Assembly (NCBI GenBank): GCA_002382045.1
Contig: DFZJ01000079.1
Location: forward strand, 1 to 8,223
Source of the DNA: Syntrophaceae bacterium UBA4059
GTDB lineage: Bacteria > Desulfobacterota > Syntrophia > Syntrophales > Smithellaceae
Length of the DNA stretch: 8,223 bases
Direction: 5' to 3'
Notes under the pieces: model-generated
What the model was told of the DNA's origin: nothing
The model's input: the letters and a program-made list of their open reading frames with translations, nothing else
The model's database searches: none
In this document: positions 1-6,492 of the stretch, piece after piece
Numbering within the stretch: position 1 is the first letter of the stretch
How the letters are laid out: the number at the start of each line of letters is the position of its first letter
Program-made: the position numbers and the translations under genes

Positions 1-660
1 CCATTCCACAGGAACGTGCGCCAGGGACTTGTGGTCGCGTCCATCGATGCCGTGAATGTGAATAACGCGTGTCCGCGGCAGGGCGTTTTGTAAATACAAA
101 ACCGGGTCATAACCATCAAGCCAGAGATGACCGACATCAACCGTCCGGCTGACAGCAATCCGTTCCAAAACCTTCTGATAAAAATTCAACGGGTATCCTT
201 CCAGGTTTTCGACGGCCAGCTTTGTCAAACCGCCCGCCCATTTTCCGACAATTTCCAGCGATTGGACGGCCTGTTCCTGCCAGAGCCGCACGTCTCTTAG
301 TGTTGCATCGTTGCGAACAGATTTTCCGGCCAGGTGTAAGACGTAAGCCCAGGGATCAAGATCGCGGGTACAGTCCATCACACGGCGGGCCGTCTCGATC
401 GAAGCGTGGCCCGCGGAGCCGTCGTCGGCCAGTCGCAAATCCAGCGGCAAATGGACGGTATAAGTCAGGTCATGGTCCCGAGCAATACTAGCCAGTTCGG
501 CAATCTGTTCTTTTCCGGGGAGACTATTTAAACCGTCATCCACTTCAAAAAGCAGCAGCTCCACATCCTGTACTTTACCGGCCAGATAACGAACATTGGG
601 CAACATACCGGCAGGAATAATATAGGACGTTGCGCCCAATCGAAAAGGATAACCGTTCAT
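1..660 (-). CDS. cbiR: Cobamide remodelling phosphodiesterase CbiR (partial, C-terminus beyond left edge)
   Basis: This reads as the first 220 residues of a TIM-barrel protein of the AP endonuclease 2 / sugar phosphate isomerase superfamily, of the CbiR type. Known CbiR hydrolyses the phosphodiester that holds the nucleotide loop of cobamides, releasing cobinamide phosphate so that the lower ligand can be exchanged. The N-terminus (LGATSYIIPAGMLPNVRYLA, residues 8-27) is the part I recognise as CbiR-like. Likely metal or active-site residues for this fold are E39, H70 (TVHLPLD), H109, E151 (ENLEG), D175 and H178 (DVGHLW), and H201/H203 (IHIHG). The ATG at 660-658 follows a GAGGAG ribosome binding site at 4 bp spacing. 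The frame is open to the window edge with no stop. It lies 69 bp downstream of cobS on the same strand, which strongly supports a cobamide role. The main alternative is a generic sugar phosphate isomerase/epimerase. Confidence 0.85.
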   Translation of the reverse strand, partial: MNGYPFRLGATSYIIPAGMLPNVRYLAGKVQDVELLLFEVDDGLNSLPGKEQIAELASIARDHDLTYTVHLPLDLRLADDGSAGHASIETARRVMDCTRDLDPWAYVLHLAGKSVRNDATLRDVRLWQEQAVQSLEIVGKWAGGLTKLAVENLEGYPLNFYQKVLERIAVSRTVDVGHLWLDGYDPVLYLQNALPRTRVIHIHGIDGRDHKSLAHVPVEW

Positions 661-729
661 TTCGCTCCTCAAAAACTTCACTGTAATTGGCCTTACTCAA
701 CTGAGGGCAAGGGATTGCAGCCCCTGGCC

Positions 730-1449
730 CTAGATGGTGAAACTCAGCAAAACTGCTGTTTCGGTCACTTCGACCAACAGGCCGAACACATCACCGGTCA
801 CACCGCCAATGCGGTTAAAGGCCAGTCCCAAAACAGCCGTGGCCGCAATCAGGGCGGCAAATATTGCAAAAAAACCCTGCATCCCCAGCAAAAAAGCAAG
901 GCCAGGAGGCACAATCGCCGTCATAAAAATGGCGCTGCGTCTGAAGCCTGCGGCAAAATCAGCCCCCATGCCACCGGGGTTGGCCAGCGGCAGCAACGCG
1001 GCGGGCAGGATGAGCCAGCGGCTGATGGTTGTGGCCAGGATAATGGCCAGACCGGTCGAAGACGTCAGCACACTCAGTGCCGCAGTTTTGCCAAGCAGAA
1101 CCAGCAGCAGGCCAATACCGCCAAACGTGCCCAGATGCGGGTCTTTCATAATTTCCAGCCGCCGCTTTGGCGAGTTGGAAGACAGCAAGCCGTCACAACA
1201 ATCCGCCAACCCGTCGAGATGCAGTCCACCTGTCAGGCTGACCCATACCACTACCGTCAGGACACCAACCATCAGCGGCGGAAAAAAATGAGACAGCGCA
1301 AGCCAGCTAAGCCAGATCAACCCGCCGACAACAAGTCCCACCAGTGGATACCAGATCCCGGCACGGCCGCTGTCACCGGGAAACCATTTCGAAGGCATCC
1401 CAAACGGCAGCGTGGTCAATAATCCAAAAGCAGTCCGCAGATTATGCAT
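730..1449 (-). CDS. cobS: Adenosylcobinamide-GDP ribazoletransferase (cobalamin synthase)
   Basis: CobS is an inner-membrane enzyme that joins AdoCbi-GDP to alpha-ribazole or its phosphate, the last assembly step of the nucleotide loop. The protein is 239 aa, near the usual family length. Family signatures visible are GGLHLDGLADCCDGL (residues 74-88, acidic metal-binding residues), RLEIMKDPHLGTFG (97-110) and GGVTGDVFG (215-223), followed by E227 and E230. Hydrophobic segments lie around 34-52, 58-73, 110-128, 132-155 and 176-211, as expected for a polytopic protein. The ATG follows AAAGGAA, a good Shine-Dalgarno site. It lies 37 bp downstream of cobT, which supplies its ribazole phosphate substrate, and 69 bp upstream of cbiR, so co-transcription is likely. 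All signature residues appear intact. Confidence 0.96.
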   Translation of the reverse strand: MHNLRTAFGLLTTLPFGMPSKWFPGDSGRAGIWYPLVGLVVGGLIWLSWLALSHFFPPLMVGVLTVVVWVSLTGGLHLDGLADCCDGLLSSNSPKRRLEIMKDPHLGTFGGIGLLLVLLGKTAALSVLTSSTGLAIILATTISRWLILPAALLPLANPGGMGADFAAGFRRSAIFMTAIVPPGLAFLLGMQGFFAIFAALIAATAVLGLAFNRIGGVTGDVFGLLVEVTETAVLLSFTI

Positions 1450-1465
1450 AACTTTCCTTTATTTT

Positions 1466-1486
1466 TGAACCGTGAACCGTGAACCT
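1466..1486. repeat. Three tandem copies of a 7-bp unit between cobT and cobS
   Basis: On the plus strand TGAACCG, TGAACCG and TGAACCT follow one another without interruption; the third copy differs at its last base. The array begins directly after the cobT stop and ends 16 bp before the cobS start, upstream of the cobS ribosome binding site. Such short heptamer arrays can change copy number by slippage. Here a change would alter only the intergenic spacing, not a reading frame. Any function is unknown. Confidence 0.8.
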
Positions 1487-2536
1487 TCATCCTTTATCGC
1501 TCACACCGGCTTCGGCAAACGACGCCATTTCCCGCAGGATGCGAGCCGAGGCTTCAATCAGGTGAAAAGCCAGCACCGCACCGGTTCCTTCTCCCAGGCG
1601 CAGATTCAGGTCAAGGAGCGGGGTCAACCCAAGGTGTTTATGCATGGCCTTGTGGCCGATTTCAACCGACTGGTGCGAGCCGAACAGATAATGGCGCACA
1701 TCCGGCGCCAGGCCGACCGCGATCATGGCGGCGGCAGTTGAAATGAATCCATCCACCACAACCGGGATGCGGCGCGCCGCGGCGGCAATCATCACACCGG
1801 CCAGTCCCGCAATTTCCAACCCGCCGACCTTACAGAGCACATCGAGAGCGTCGTTTGGATCGGGCTGGTTGACAGCGATAGCCTGTTCGATAATCTTTAC
1901 CTTATTGGCCAAACCCGCATCGTCTATCCCGGTGCCGCGCCCGGTAACTTTAGCAACCGGCAACCCGGTCATAACGGCGACAATAGCTGATGACGACGTC
2001 GTGTTGCCGATGCCCATGTCGCCTGTGGCAATCAAATCAATACCTTTTTCTGCGACCGAAGCCAGCACATCCATCCCACAGGCAAGCGCTTTTTCGGCCT
2101 CGCTGCGGGTCATGGCCGGCCCCCTGGCCATGTTGCGCGTTCCGTGGGCCACTTTACAGTGCAGCAGTCCGGGCAGGGACGGGTCAAAATCGGATGCGAC
2201 ACCAATATCAACAATCGTCATAGAGGCTTCTGCCTGACGCGCCAGAACATTGATGGCGGCTCCGCCCTTGAGGAAGTTCATCACCATTTGCGGTGTGACT
2301 TCGGCGGGAAAGGCGCTGACACCTTCTTGCACAACGCCATGGTCAGCCGCCATGACAATCACCGCTTTACGGGAAACGGAGGGAAACGGATCGGCCTTCA
2401 TCCCGGCCAGCCGGATGGATACTTCTTCCAGCCTGCCCAGGCTTTTGGCAGGCTTGGTCAAGTTGTTTTGTCGTGCTTCCGCCTGTTTGGCGGCAGTTAT
2501 GTCAAGCGGGGGAATTGTCGGATAATTCATGTTCAT
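1487..2536 (-). CDS. cobT: Nicotinate-nucleotide--dimethylbenzimidazole phosphoribosyltransferase
   Basis: CobT is a cytoplasmic enzyme that transfers phosphoribose from nicotinate mononucleotide to a lower-ligand base such as DMB, giving the alpha-riboside phosphate used by CobS. The 349-aa protein matches the usual length of about 350. Visible signatures are LTKPAKSLGRLE (26-37), AADHGVV (63-69), GDMGIGNTT (172-180), GRGTGIDD (199-206) and LRLGEGTGA (312-320). E316 in the last one corresponds to the catalytic glutamate Glu317 of the Salmonella enzyme. Two starts are possible, ATG at 2536 and ATG at 2530. The AGGAAGGG site fits either, and I keep the first because AGGA sits 6 bp from it. The gene lies 39 bp downstream of a small secreted-protein gene and 37 bp upstream of cobS. 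The lower-ligand preference cannot be read from the sequence. Confidence 0.97.
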   Translation of the reverse strand: MNMNYPTIPPLDITAAKQAEARQNNLTKPAKSLGRLEEVSIRLAGMKADPFPSVSRKAVIVMAADHGVVQEGVSAFPAEVTPQMVMNFLKGGAAINVLARQAEASMTIVDIGVASDFDPSLPGLLHCKVAHGTRNMARGPAMTRSEAEKALACGMDVLASVAEKGIDLIATGDMGIGNTTSSSAIVAVMTGLPVAKVTGRGTGIDDAGLANKVKIIEQAIAVNQPDPNDALDVLCKVGGLEIAGLAGVMIAAAARRIPVVVDGFISTAAAMIAVGLAPDVRHYLFGSHQSVEIGHKAMHKHLGLTPLLDLNLRLGEGTGAVLAFHLIEASARILREMASFAEAGVSDKG

Positions 2537-2575
2537 AACCCTTCCTAAGTTGTAATGCTGTTTGCGTCGAGATAT

Positions 2576-2905
2576 TTACCTTTGATGCTTGATCGTCATG
2601 TTGCGCAGCATCTCCCAGGCTTTATCCACTTTTGCCGCCTCTTCGTCATCAGTTGCATGACTGGTGTTTTCACCGGTTGTATGAATAATGACCGTATTGC
2701 CATCCTTATCTTTGACCTCTTTCACGCCCATTGTGGCGTAAGGATCTTTGGCTTTTGCTTCCTGTTCAATCATTCTTTGTATCGTTGTCTCGCTGACGCC
2801 TTCCTTCTTAAGTTCAATCACCTGTTCGGGTGTCAGGGCTGACGCCGAAAAAGGCCACAGCAAAACAGCAAAAGATCCTGCCAGCAAAAATATTGATTTT
2901 TTCAT
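2576..2905 (-). CDS. Small secreted protein of unknown function (109 aa)
   Basis: The start MKKSIFLLAGSFAVLLWPFS with SASA just after is a typical Sec signal peptide, probably cut after residue 23. The mature part is about 86 aa and charged. It opens with LTPEQVIELKKEGVSETTIQ (24-43), a short helical pattern (TPEQV-I-L-KxGVS-xxI-xxMI) that I have seen in small exported proteins of related bacteria, but its role is not known to me. The middle (KDKDGNTVIIHTTGE) looks like a short beta hairpin, and the C-terminal 25 residues are probably helical. It starts at an ATG with AAAGGA 8 bp upstream. It is 12 bp downstream of the lipoprotein hydrolase and 39 bp upstream of cobT, so it may share their transcript. 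There are no cysteines in the mature part. No function is assigned. Confidence 0.85.
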   Translation of the reverse strand: MKKSIFLLAGSFAVLLWPFSASALTPEQVIELKKEGVSETTIQRMIEQEAKAKDPYATMGVKEVKDKDGNTVIIHTTGENTSHATDDEEAAKVDKAWEMLRNMTIKHQR

Positions 2906-2917
2906 AGGGGTATCCTT

Positions 2918-3715
2918 TCATTTTTTAGCAACTTTAACAAAGTCGGTCATCTCTTTCCATAAAGACGCATCGGCATAAGACGGCCAGTCGTTGTGGCCCG
3001 CACCCCGGATGACCCACAGGCGCTTTCTGCCTTCCGGCAAATTTTCATATAAATGACGGGCGTGTTTGATGGGCAGTATTTCGTCCTGTTCGGCGCCCAC
3101 CACAGCGATATTCTTCTGAAACTTTTTCAGATTTTCAATACTGTCATATTGGTCGGTGAGAACCAGCTTGACCGGCAGAAAGGGAAACAGCGATTTGGCC
3201 ACGGCAGCCAGCGTATCCCAGGGCGTGATCAGAATGAGCCCGGCAATGGGCGTTGTCGTTTGTTTGACAACAGAAGCGGCAACACCGCAGCCCAGTGATT
3301 CCCCCAAAACATAAAACGGTTCTCCGTACTGTTGGTAGGCCAGACGAACCGATTCCAGGCCGTCGGCAACAAATGGTTTTTCTCCCACCTTACCCGGACG
3401 CCCCCCGTATTGCGGATATTCAGCCAGAATAACGCGGAAACCGAGATTTACCATCGGTTCTATATAAAATGCGCGATCAATGGCCGCACCACCGTTGCCG
3501 TGAAAAATAATGACCGTTCCCTGAGGCGTAGAAACATTCCCGGTTGAGATCAAGCCCCGGTAGTCCGAGCCGGATGTCTGCCACAGCGCCAGATTTTCCA
3601 CCGCCAGCATCCGGGTTGTCGGCCGTTCGTCATTCGGGAAATAAAGAAATCTGTTCTGCATATTACAACCCCCTAAAAATATTGCAATGATAAGAAATAA
3701 CCACGGTTTTTTCAT
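2918..3715 (-). CDS. Alpha/beta hydrolase lipoprotein (BEM46/ABHD13-like)
   Basis: This is a predicted envelope-anchored serine hydrolase of 265 aa. The ATG at 3715 gives MKKPWLFLIIAIFLGGC, a lipoprotein leader with lipidated Cys17; Asn18 at +2 suggests the outer membrane. The fold signatures are an oxyanion loop HGNGG (72-76), the strand and turn AEYPQYGGRPGK (98-109), the nucleophile elbow GESLG (138-142, Ser140), the acid Asp211 in GAEQDEILP and His241 in GAGHND, so the catalytic triad looks complete. Upstream in-frame GTG codons, the farthest at 3757, would place 14 polar residues before the leader, so I prefer the ATG even though its Shine-Dalgarno is weak (AAAGG about 12 bp away). The substrate is unknown; relatives are esterases, thioesterases or acyl hydrolases. 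It is the first gene of the minus-strand run leading to cobT, cobS and cbiR. Confidence 0.9.
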   Translation of the reverse strand: MKKPWLFLIIAIFLGGCNMQNRFLYFPNDERPTTRMLAVENLALWQTSGSDYRGLISTGNVSTPQGTVIIFHGNGGAAIDRAFYIEPMVNLGFRVILAEYPQYGGRPGKVGEKPFVADGLESVRLAYQQYGEPFYVLGESLGCGVAASVVKQTTTPIAGLILITPWDTLAAVAKSLFPFLPVKLVLTDQYDSIENLKKFQKNIAVVGAEQDEILPIKHARHLYENLPEGRKRLWVIRGAGHNDWPSYADASLWKEMTDFVKVAKK

Positions 3716-3760
3716 CACCCAGAATACCTTTTGCGAACACACGCCGAAGCGTAGCACATC

Positions 3761-3789
3761 TTATTATTTTGTAAAGCAAAATAGCACAA
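3761..3789 (-). promoter_or_regulatory. Candidate sigma-70 type promoter for the hydrolase-cob gene run
   Basis: Reading the minus strand, TTGTGC (3789-3784) is followed after 17 bp by TAATAA (3766-3761). The site is about 45 bp upstream of the preferred hydrolase start, inside an AT-rich 130-bp intergenic region shared with the divergent RNase D gene. The -10 is good and the -35 is mediocre (4 of 6 to TTGACA at best). I saw no B12 riboswitch-like elements in this short leader. Confidence 0.3.
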
Positions 3790-3887
3790 TAAAACTAAGC
3801 AAATAGACAAATATCGCAGGCAGGTTCGGAAACCCATGCCCATCATTTTTATAGCATTAAATTCCCGTTTCGGTTAAGTAGCTGTCC

Positions 3888-4736
3888 ATGAATACGGATT
3901 GGCTGCTGGTGAACTCACCCGAAGCCGCAAAGCGCGCCTCCGAGCACTTACGCCAGGCTTCGATATTAGGCATTGATACGGAATATGATTCATTCAGATA
4001 TTTCAGGGAAAAACTCTGTTTGATCCAAATTTACGCCCCGACGACTACCTATGTCCTGGATGCAACAGCCGACCTCGATTTTTCATTTTTAGCCAGATCT
4101 TTTAAAAGCAAGTCCGTCGTGAAAATTCTCCATGCGGCCGACAACGATATCCGCCTGCTGAAGAGAGACTACGGATTCGAGTTTCAAAATATTTTTGACA
4201 CGCACCGGGCGGCGATGCTGCTGGGATTCCGGCAGCTCTCGCTGGAAAAAATGATCAAGGAATTCCTCGGCGTGGAATTGAAAAAGAGCAAAAAAATGCA
4301 GCGTTCCCGCTGGGATCACCGCCCGCTGACGGATGAACAACTGGAATATGCGGTCCAGGATGTGACCCTGTTGCCCGCTCTTTATGAAAAACAACGGGCA
4401 TCCTTGCAGGAACAAGGGCTGGAAGGCGCCGCGCGGGATGCTTTTGCAAAAATCGCCGCCGCCAACTGGCAGGAAAGAGTATTCGATAGGCGCGGTTATT
4501 CGAAGATCAAAGGATATTATACGCTGGCCCGCGATCAAAAAGAGCTGCTCAAAAAGCTCTATTTGTGGCGCTTTGAACAGGCAAAAGTTGTCAATTGCGC
4601 GGTGTTCATGTTTCTGCCGGATGAGACACTGGCAGAACTGGTGCAGAATAAGGACAATCTCCAGGAAATTTTGTCTCCTGAAAAATACAGACGCTACGGA
4701 AGCGATCTGGAACGAATTCTCCAATTCAACGGGTAG
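3888..4736 (+). CDS. rnd: Ribonuclease D (3'-5' exoribonuclease, DEDDy family)
   Basis: RNase D trims the 3' ends of tRNA precursors and other stable RNAs in the cytoplasm. All DEDDy catalytic residues are visible: D30 and E32 in GIDTEYDSF, D87 in LHAADNDI, and Y154 with D158 in YAVQDVTLL. These match the spacing in E. coli Rnd (D28, E30, D85, Y151, D155). The C-terminal part, about 212-280 (ARDQKELLKKLYLWR), is helical and fits a single HRDC domain. The total of 282 aa is shorter than the roughly 375 aa of E. coli Rnd, which has two HRDC-like domains, and similar to many deltaproteobacterial versions. An in-frame TAG at 3879 excludes a longer form. No Shine-Dalgarno precedes the ATG. The gene converges on the MinD-like ATPase with only 6 bp between stops, so the two 3' ends must overlap or terminate within each other. 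Confidence 0.94.
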   Translation: MNTDWLLVNSPEAAKRASEHLRQASILGIDTEYDSFRYFREKLCLIQIYAPTTTYVLDATADLDFSFLARSFKSKSVVKILHAADNDIRLLKRDYGFEFQNIFDTHRAAMLLGFRQLSLEKMIKEFLGVELKKSKKMQRSRWDHRPLTDEQLEYAVQDVTLLPALYEKQRASLQEQGLEGAARDAFAKIAAANWQERVFDRRGYSKIKGYYTLARDQKELLKKLYLWRFEQAKVVNCAVFMFLPDETLAELVQNKDNLQEILSPEKYRRYGSDLERILQFNG

Positions 4737-4742
4737 TTGTTC

Positions 4743-5507
4743 TTATACGACGGGGTATTTCCCGGCAATCAGCGTCTTTCCAACGGCTATAAAATCAACG
4801 GCCACACGTGAGCGGGGGAACTTGCAGACCGGTATTTCCTGTCTTAAGATGGATTGTGGAATCATATCATCCTGCCTGACATTACCCAGCCAGGTCAGCG
4901 GAAAACCTAAAAAGCGCCGGCTGATGGTATCGATATTTTTAAAGATGGATGCGCCTTCCCTGCTGGTTGCAACATTGTTGGTGATGATGCCGAAAGACTG
5001 CCTGCCAAAAACCTGATACATGACCTTGACCATCGCGTAGGCGTCGGTGAGACTGGTCAGTTCCCGGTTGATCACCACAATGTTATACCGGGCCAGCAAA
5101 TTGAACTGCAAAACAACTTCTGCGATGCCCGCACCCGTATCGAGCAGGATAACATCATACCCGTCAAGCTCCAGCATCATTTCTTTAATGGTCTGAATTT
5201 TTTCAAATAAAAGCTGCGCCATTTCGCGGATGCCGGAACTGGCCGGAATCAAGTCAAATCCACCTGACGTCGGCATAATGACATCCCGCAGATGCAGGTC
5301 GCCGAAAACGACGTCCTTGAGGGTTCGCACAGGATTGATGCCCAGCATGATATCAATATTGGCCAGTCCCAGATCACAATCAACCACCAGGACTTTCCGG
5401 CCCTGCCTGGCGAGCGTTGCGGCCAGATTGGTGCTGATAAAGGTTTTGCCGACACCGCCTTTTCCGCTGGTTAACGATACGATCAGGGTTTCTTGTGCTG
5501 TTTTCAA
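4743..5507 (-). CDS. MinD/FlhG-like P-loop ATPase
   Basis: This belongs to the MinD/ParA deviant Walker A ATPases (MinD, FlhG/FleN, MRP group), which dimerise on ATP and help place or regulate other machinery. Visible are SGKGGVGKT (14-22, signature Lys16 and Lys21), the switch region VVDCDLGLANIDIMLG (41-56), the Walker B strand LLDTGAGI (121-128) and ELTSLTDAYAM (149-159). DLGLANIDIMLG and DTGAGI resemble FlhG/FleN more than soluble ParA. The N-terminal DQAxxLR activation motif of FlhG is absent, and the 254-aa protein ends in KYPVV without an evident basic amphipathic membrane helix. Translation starts at TTG (5507), which overlaps the TGA of the diguanylate cyclase gene upstream (TTGA) and has AAAGGA 5 bp before it. 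There are no flagellar, chemotaxis or minCE genes nearby. The real partner is unknown. Confidence 0.9.
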   Translation of the reverse strand: MKTAQETLIVSLTSGKGGVGKTFISTNLAATLARQGRKVLVVDCDLGLANIDIMLGINPVRTLKDVVFGDLHLRDVIMPTSGGFDLIPASSGIREMAQLLFEKIQTIKEMMLELDGYDVILLDTGAGIAEVVLQFNLLARYNIVVINRELTSLTDAYAMVKVMYQVFGRQSFGIITNNVATSREGASIFKNIDTISRRFLGFPLTWLGNVRQDDMIPQSILRQEIPVCKFPRSRVAVDFIAVGKTLIAGKYPVV

Positions 5508-6370
5508 TTTTTTCCTTTGTCCTTTTTTCGGAGATGTTGCTTGTGCCCCGAGGGCTGAAAAATGTGATACAAAAGTTCTTTTTCCTCCCGTGTCACCGCC
5601 TTGGAATCGGGTATGTCAATATCGGGATGCGCAATCTTTCCTTTACCCGTTCTTTTCGCGTCATACAATAACTGATCAACCTGATGCAGAAATTCCTGAG
5701 CGTTTTGCTGACTCGATGCACTGAATTGATCGACGCCGATAGAGGAGGAAACCGGCAGATTCATCTCCTTTGCAACCTGCAAAAAAAGCTCATGCCAGCG
5801 CCTGGCAATTTTAACACCATCCATCAGAGAAGTAGCGGGAAGAATGATGGCAAATTCATCGCCGCCAAAACGGCAGGCAAAATCCGTGGGACGGATATTC
5901 AAGTTGATCTGGCGGCACATTTTGACTAAAAATTCGTCACCCTTGGCATGTCCCAGCGTATCGTTGACGATTTTAAAATTATCCAGATCAATAAATATCA
6001 GGCAGAAAGGCTCACCGGTTCTTTTAGTGCGCACGATTTCCACCGCCAATTGTCTGCTGAAAAAACGTTTATTATAAACGCCGGTTAACTCGTCCGTAAC
6101 GCTCAGGGATTTTAAATGACGGTTTTCTTTTTCCAGTTGGATCAGGCGTTGCAGGAGGTCATCTTTCAGTTTGAAGCTGAGACCATGAGGAAGAAGTTTG
6201 GCGCGCAGGGCTGCGGAAACAGCCTCTGAGGCAATTAAAATATATTCCGCCTGCTGATTTTTTTGTTCCGGCGCTGCTTTAGGTTTTGAACCTGCTTTTT
6301 TGAAAATATTTTCAAGAGTCAACGGAGGTGTTGGCGAGGTAAGACGCGCAGTTTTTTTAACAGCTTTCAT
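5504..6370 (-). CDS. Soluble diguanylate cyclase (GGDEF protein)
   Basis: The enzyme makes cyclic di-GMP from two GTP. The GGDEF domain spans about residues 88-248: DELTGVYNKRFF (93-104), IDLDNFKIVNDTLGHAKGDE (127-146), an intact inhibitory I-site RPTD (160-163) and FGGDEF (168-173), five residues after the I-site. Activity with product feedback inhibition is therefore expected. The N-terminal 90 residues have no transmembrane segment, PAS, GAF or receiver domain; residues 67-90 (LKDDLLQRLIQLEKENRHLK) look like a coiled coil that could drive dimerisation. A 40-residue tail rich in charged residues follows the domain and contains REEKELLYHIF (257-267). The ATG at 6370 is the only usable start, since TGA lies in frame about seven codons upstream; the Shine-Dalgarno is weak. 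Its last 4 bp overlap the MinD-like gene, which points to joint function. Confidence 0.95.
   Translation of the reverse strand: MKAVKKTARLTSPTPPLTLENIFKKAGSKPKAAPEQKNQQAEYILIASEAVSAALRAKLLPHGLSFKLKDDLLQRLIQLEKENRHLKSLSVTDELTGVYNKRFFSRQLAVEIVRTKRTGEPFCLIFIDLDNFKIVNDTLGHAKGDEFLVKMCRQINLNIRPTDFACRFGGDEFAIILPATSLMDGVKIARRWHELFLQVAKEMNLPVSSSIGVDQFSASSQQNAQEFLHQVDQLLYDAKRTGKGKIAHPDIDIPDSKAVTREEKELLYHIFQPSGHKQHLRKKDKGKN
5513..5518 (-). promoter_or_regulatory. Ribosome binding site that fixes the TTG start of the MinD-like gene
   Basis: AAAGGA lies within the last codons of the diguanylate cyclase gene, 5 bp before TTG on the minus strand. No ATG or GTG exists in frame that would keep the Walker A motif, so the TTG and this site together define the start and suggest coupled translation. 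Confidence 0.7.
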
Positions 6371-6383
6371 AGGCGAATCATTC

Positions 6384-6402
6384 CGAAATCATTATCATTT
6401 GC
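6384..6402 (-). promoter_or_regulatory. Fur-box-like site upstream of the diguanylate cyclase gene
   Basis: The minus strand reads GCAAATGATAATGATTTCG, which matches 13 of 19 positions of the classical Fur consensus GATAATGATAATCATTATC, with ten matches in a row. It ends 14 bp before the ATG and overlaps the expected transcription start of the promoter candidate next to it, a position that suits repression. A weaker 12 of 19 match lies at 6454-6472. The region is AT-rich, so chance is possible. Confidence 0.35.
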
Positions 6403-6407
6403 GATAG

Positions 6408-6440
6408 ACTATATGAGCTTTTAAAAAAAATCAAATTATA
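6408..6440 (-). promoter_or_regulatory. Candidate promoter region for the GGDEF/MinD-like pair
   Basis: Two -10-like hexamers are seen on the minus strand: TATAGT (6413-6408), with TTGATT 15 bp upstream (6434-6429), and a perfect TATAAT (6440-6435) whose -35 position is poor. Either would yield a short leader for the diguanylate cyclase gene. The exact start cannot be decided from sequence. Confidence 0.3.
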
Positions 6441-6492
6441 AAAACAGGCCTTTCATCATGATTATTTTCCCCGCCCCAGACTTTTTTCCCGC

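Noticed and set aside
704..731. Terminator between cobS and cbiR
   Set aside because: AGGGCAAGGG and CCCCTGGCCCT can form an imperfect stem overlapping the cobS stop, but there is a bulge and mismatch and no T run in the direction of transcription.
715..1422. A 235-codon open frame on the plus strand, and a second one at 734-1291
   Set aside because: Both lie opposite cobS, whose membrane protein motifs are unambiguous. The plus-strand translations are low-complexity and lack family features or good ribosome sites.
1725..2237. A 170-codon plus-strand frame opposite cobT
   Set aside because: Its composition is that of an antisense shadow (serine, proline and threonine rich), while cobT on the other strand carries all catalytic motifs.
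3716..3757. GTG starts upstream of the hydrolase ATG, giving a 279-aa protein
   Set aside because: They would add 14 mostly polar residues ahead of a standard lipoprotein leader and would spoil its export signal.
3758..3887. B12 riboswitch upstream of the run containing cobT, cobS and cbiR
   Set aside because: The region is only 130 bp and AT-rich, and I found no B12 box (GCCACTG-type) or the usual surrounding helices on the minus strand.
4255..4724. Minus-strand open frames opposite rnd (211 and 64 codons)
   Set aside because: RNase D on the plus strand keeps every DEDDy residue; the antisense frames show no recognisable domains.
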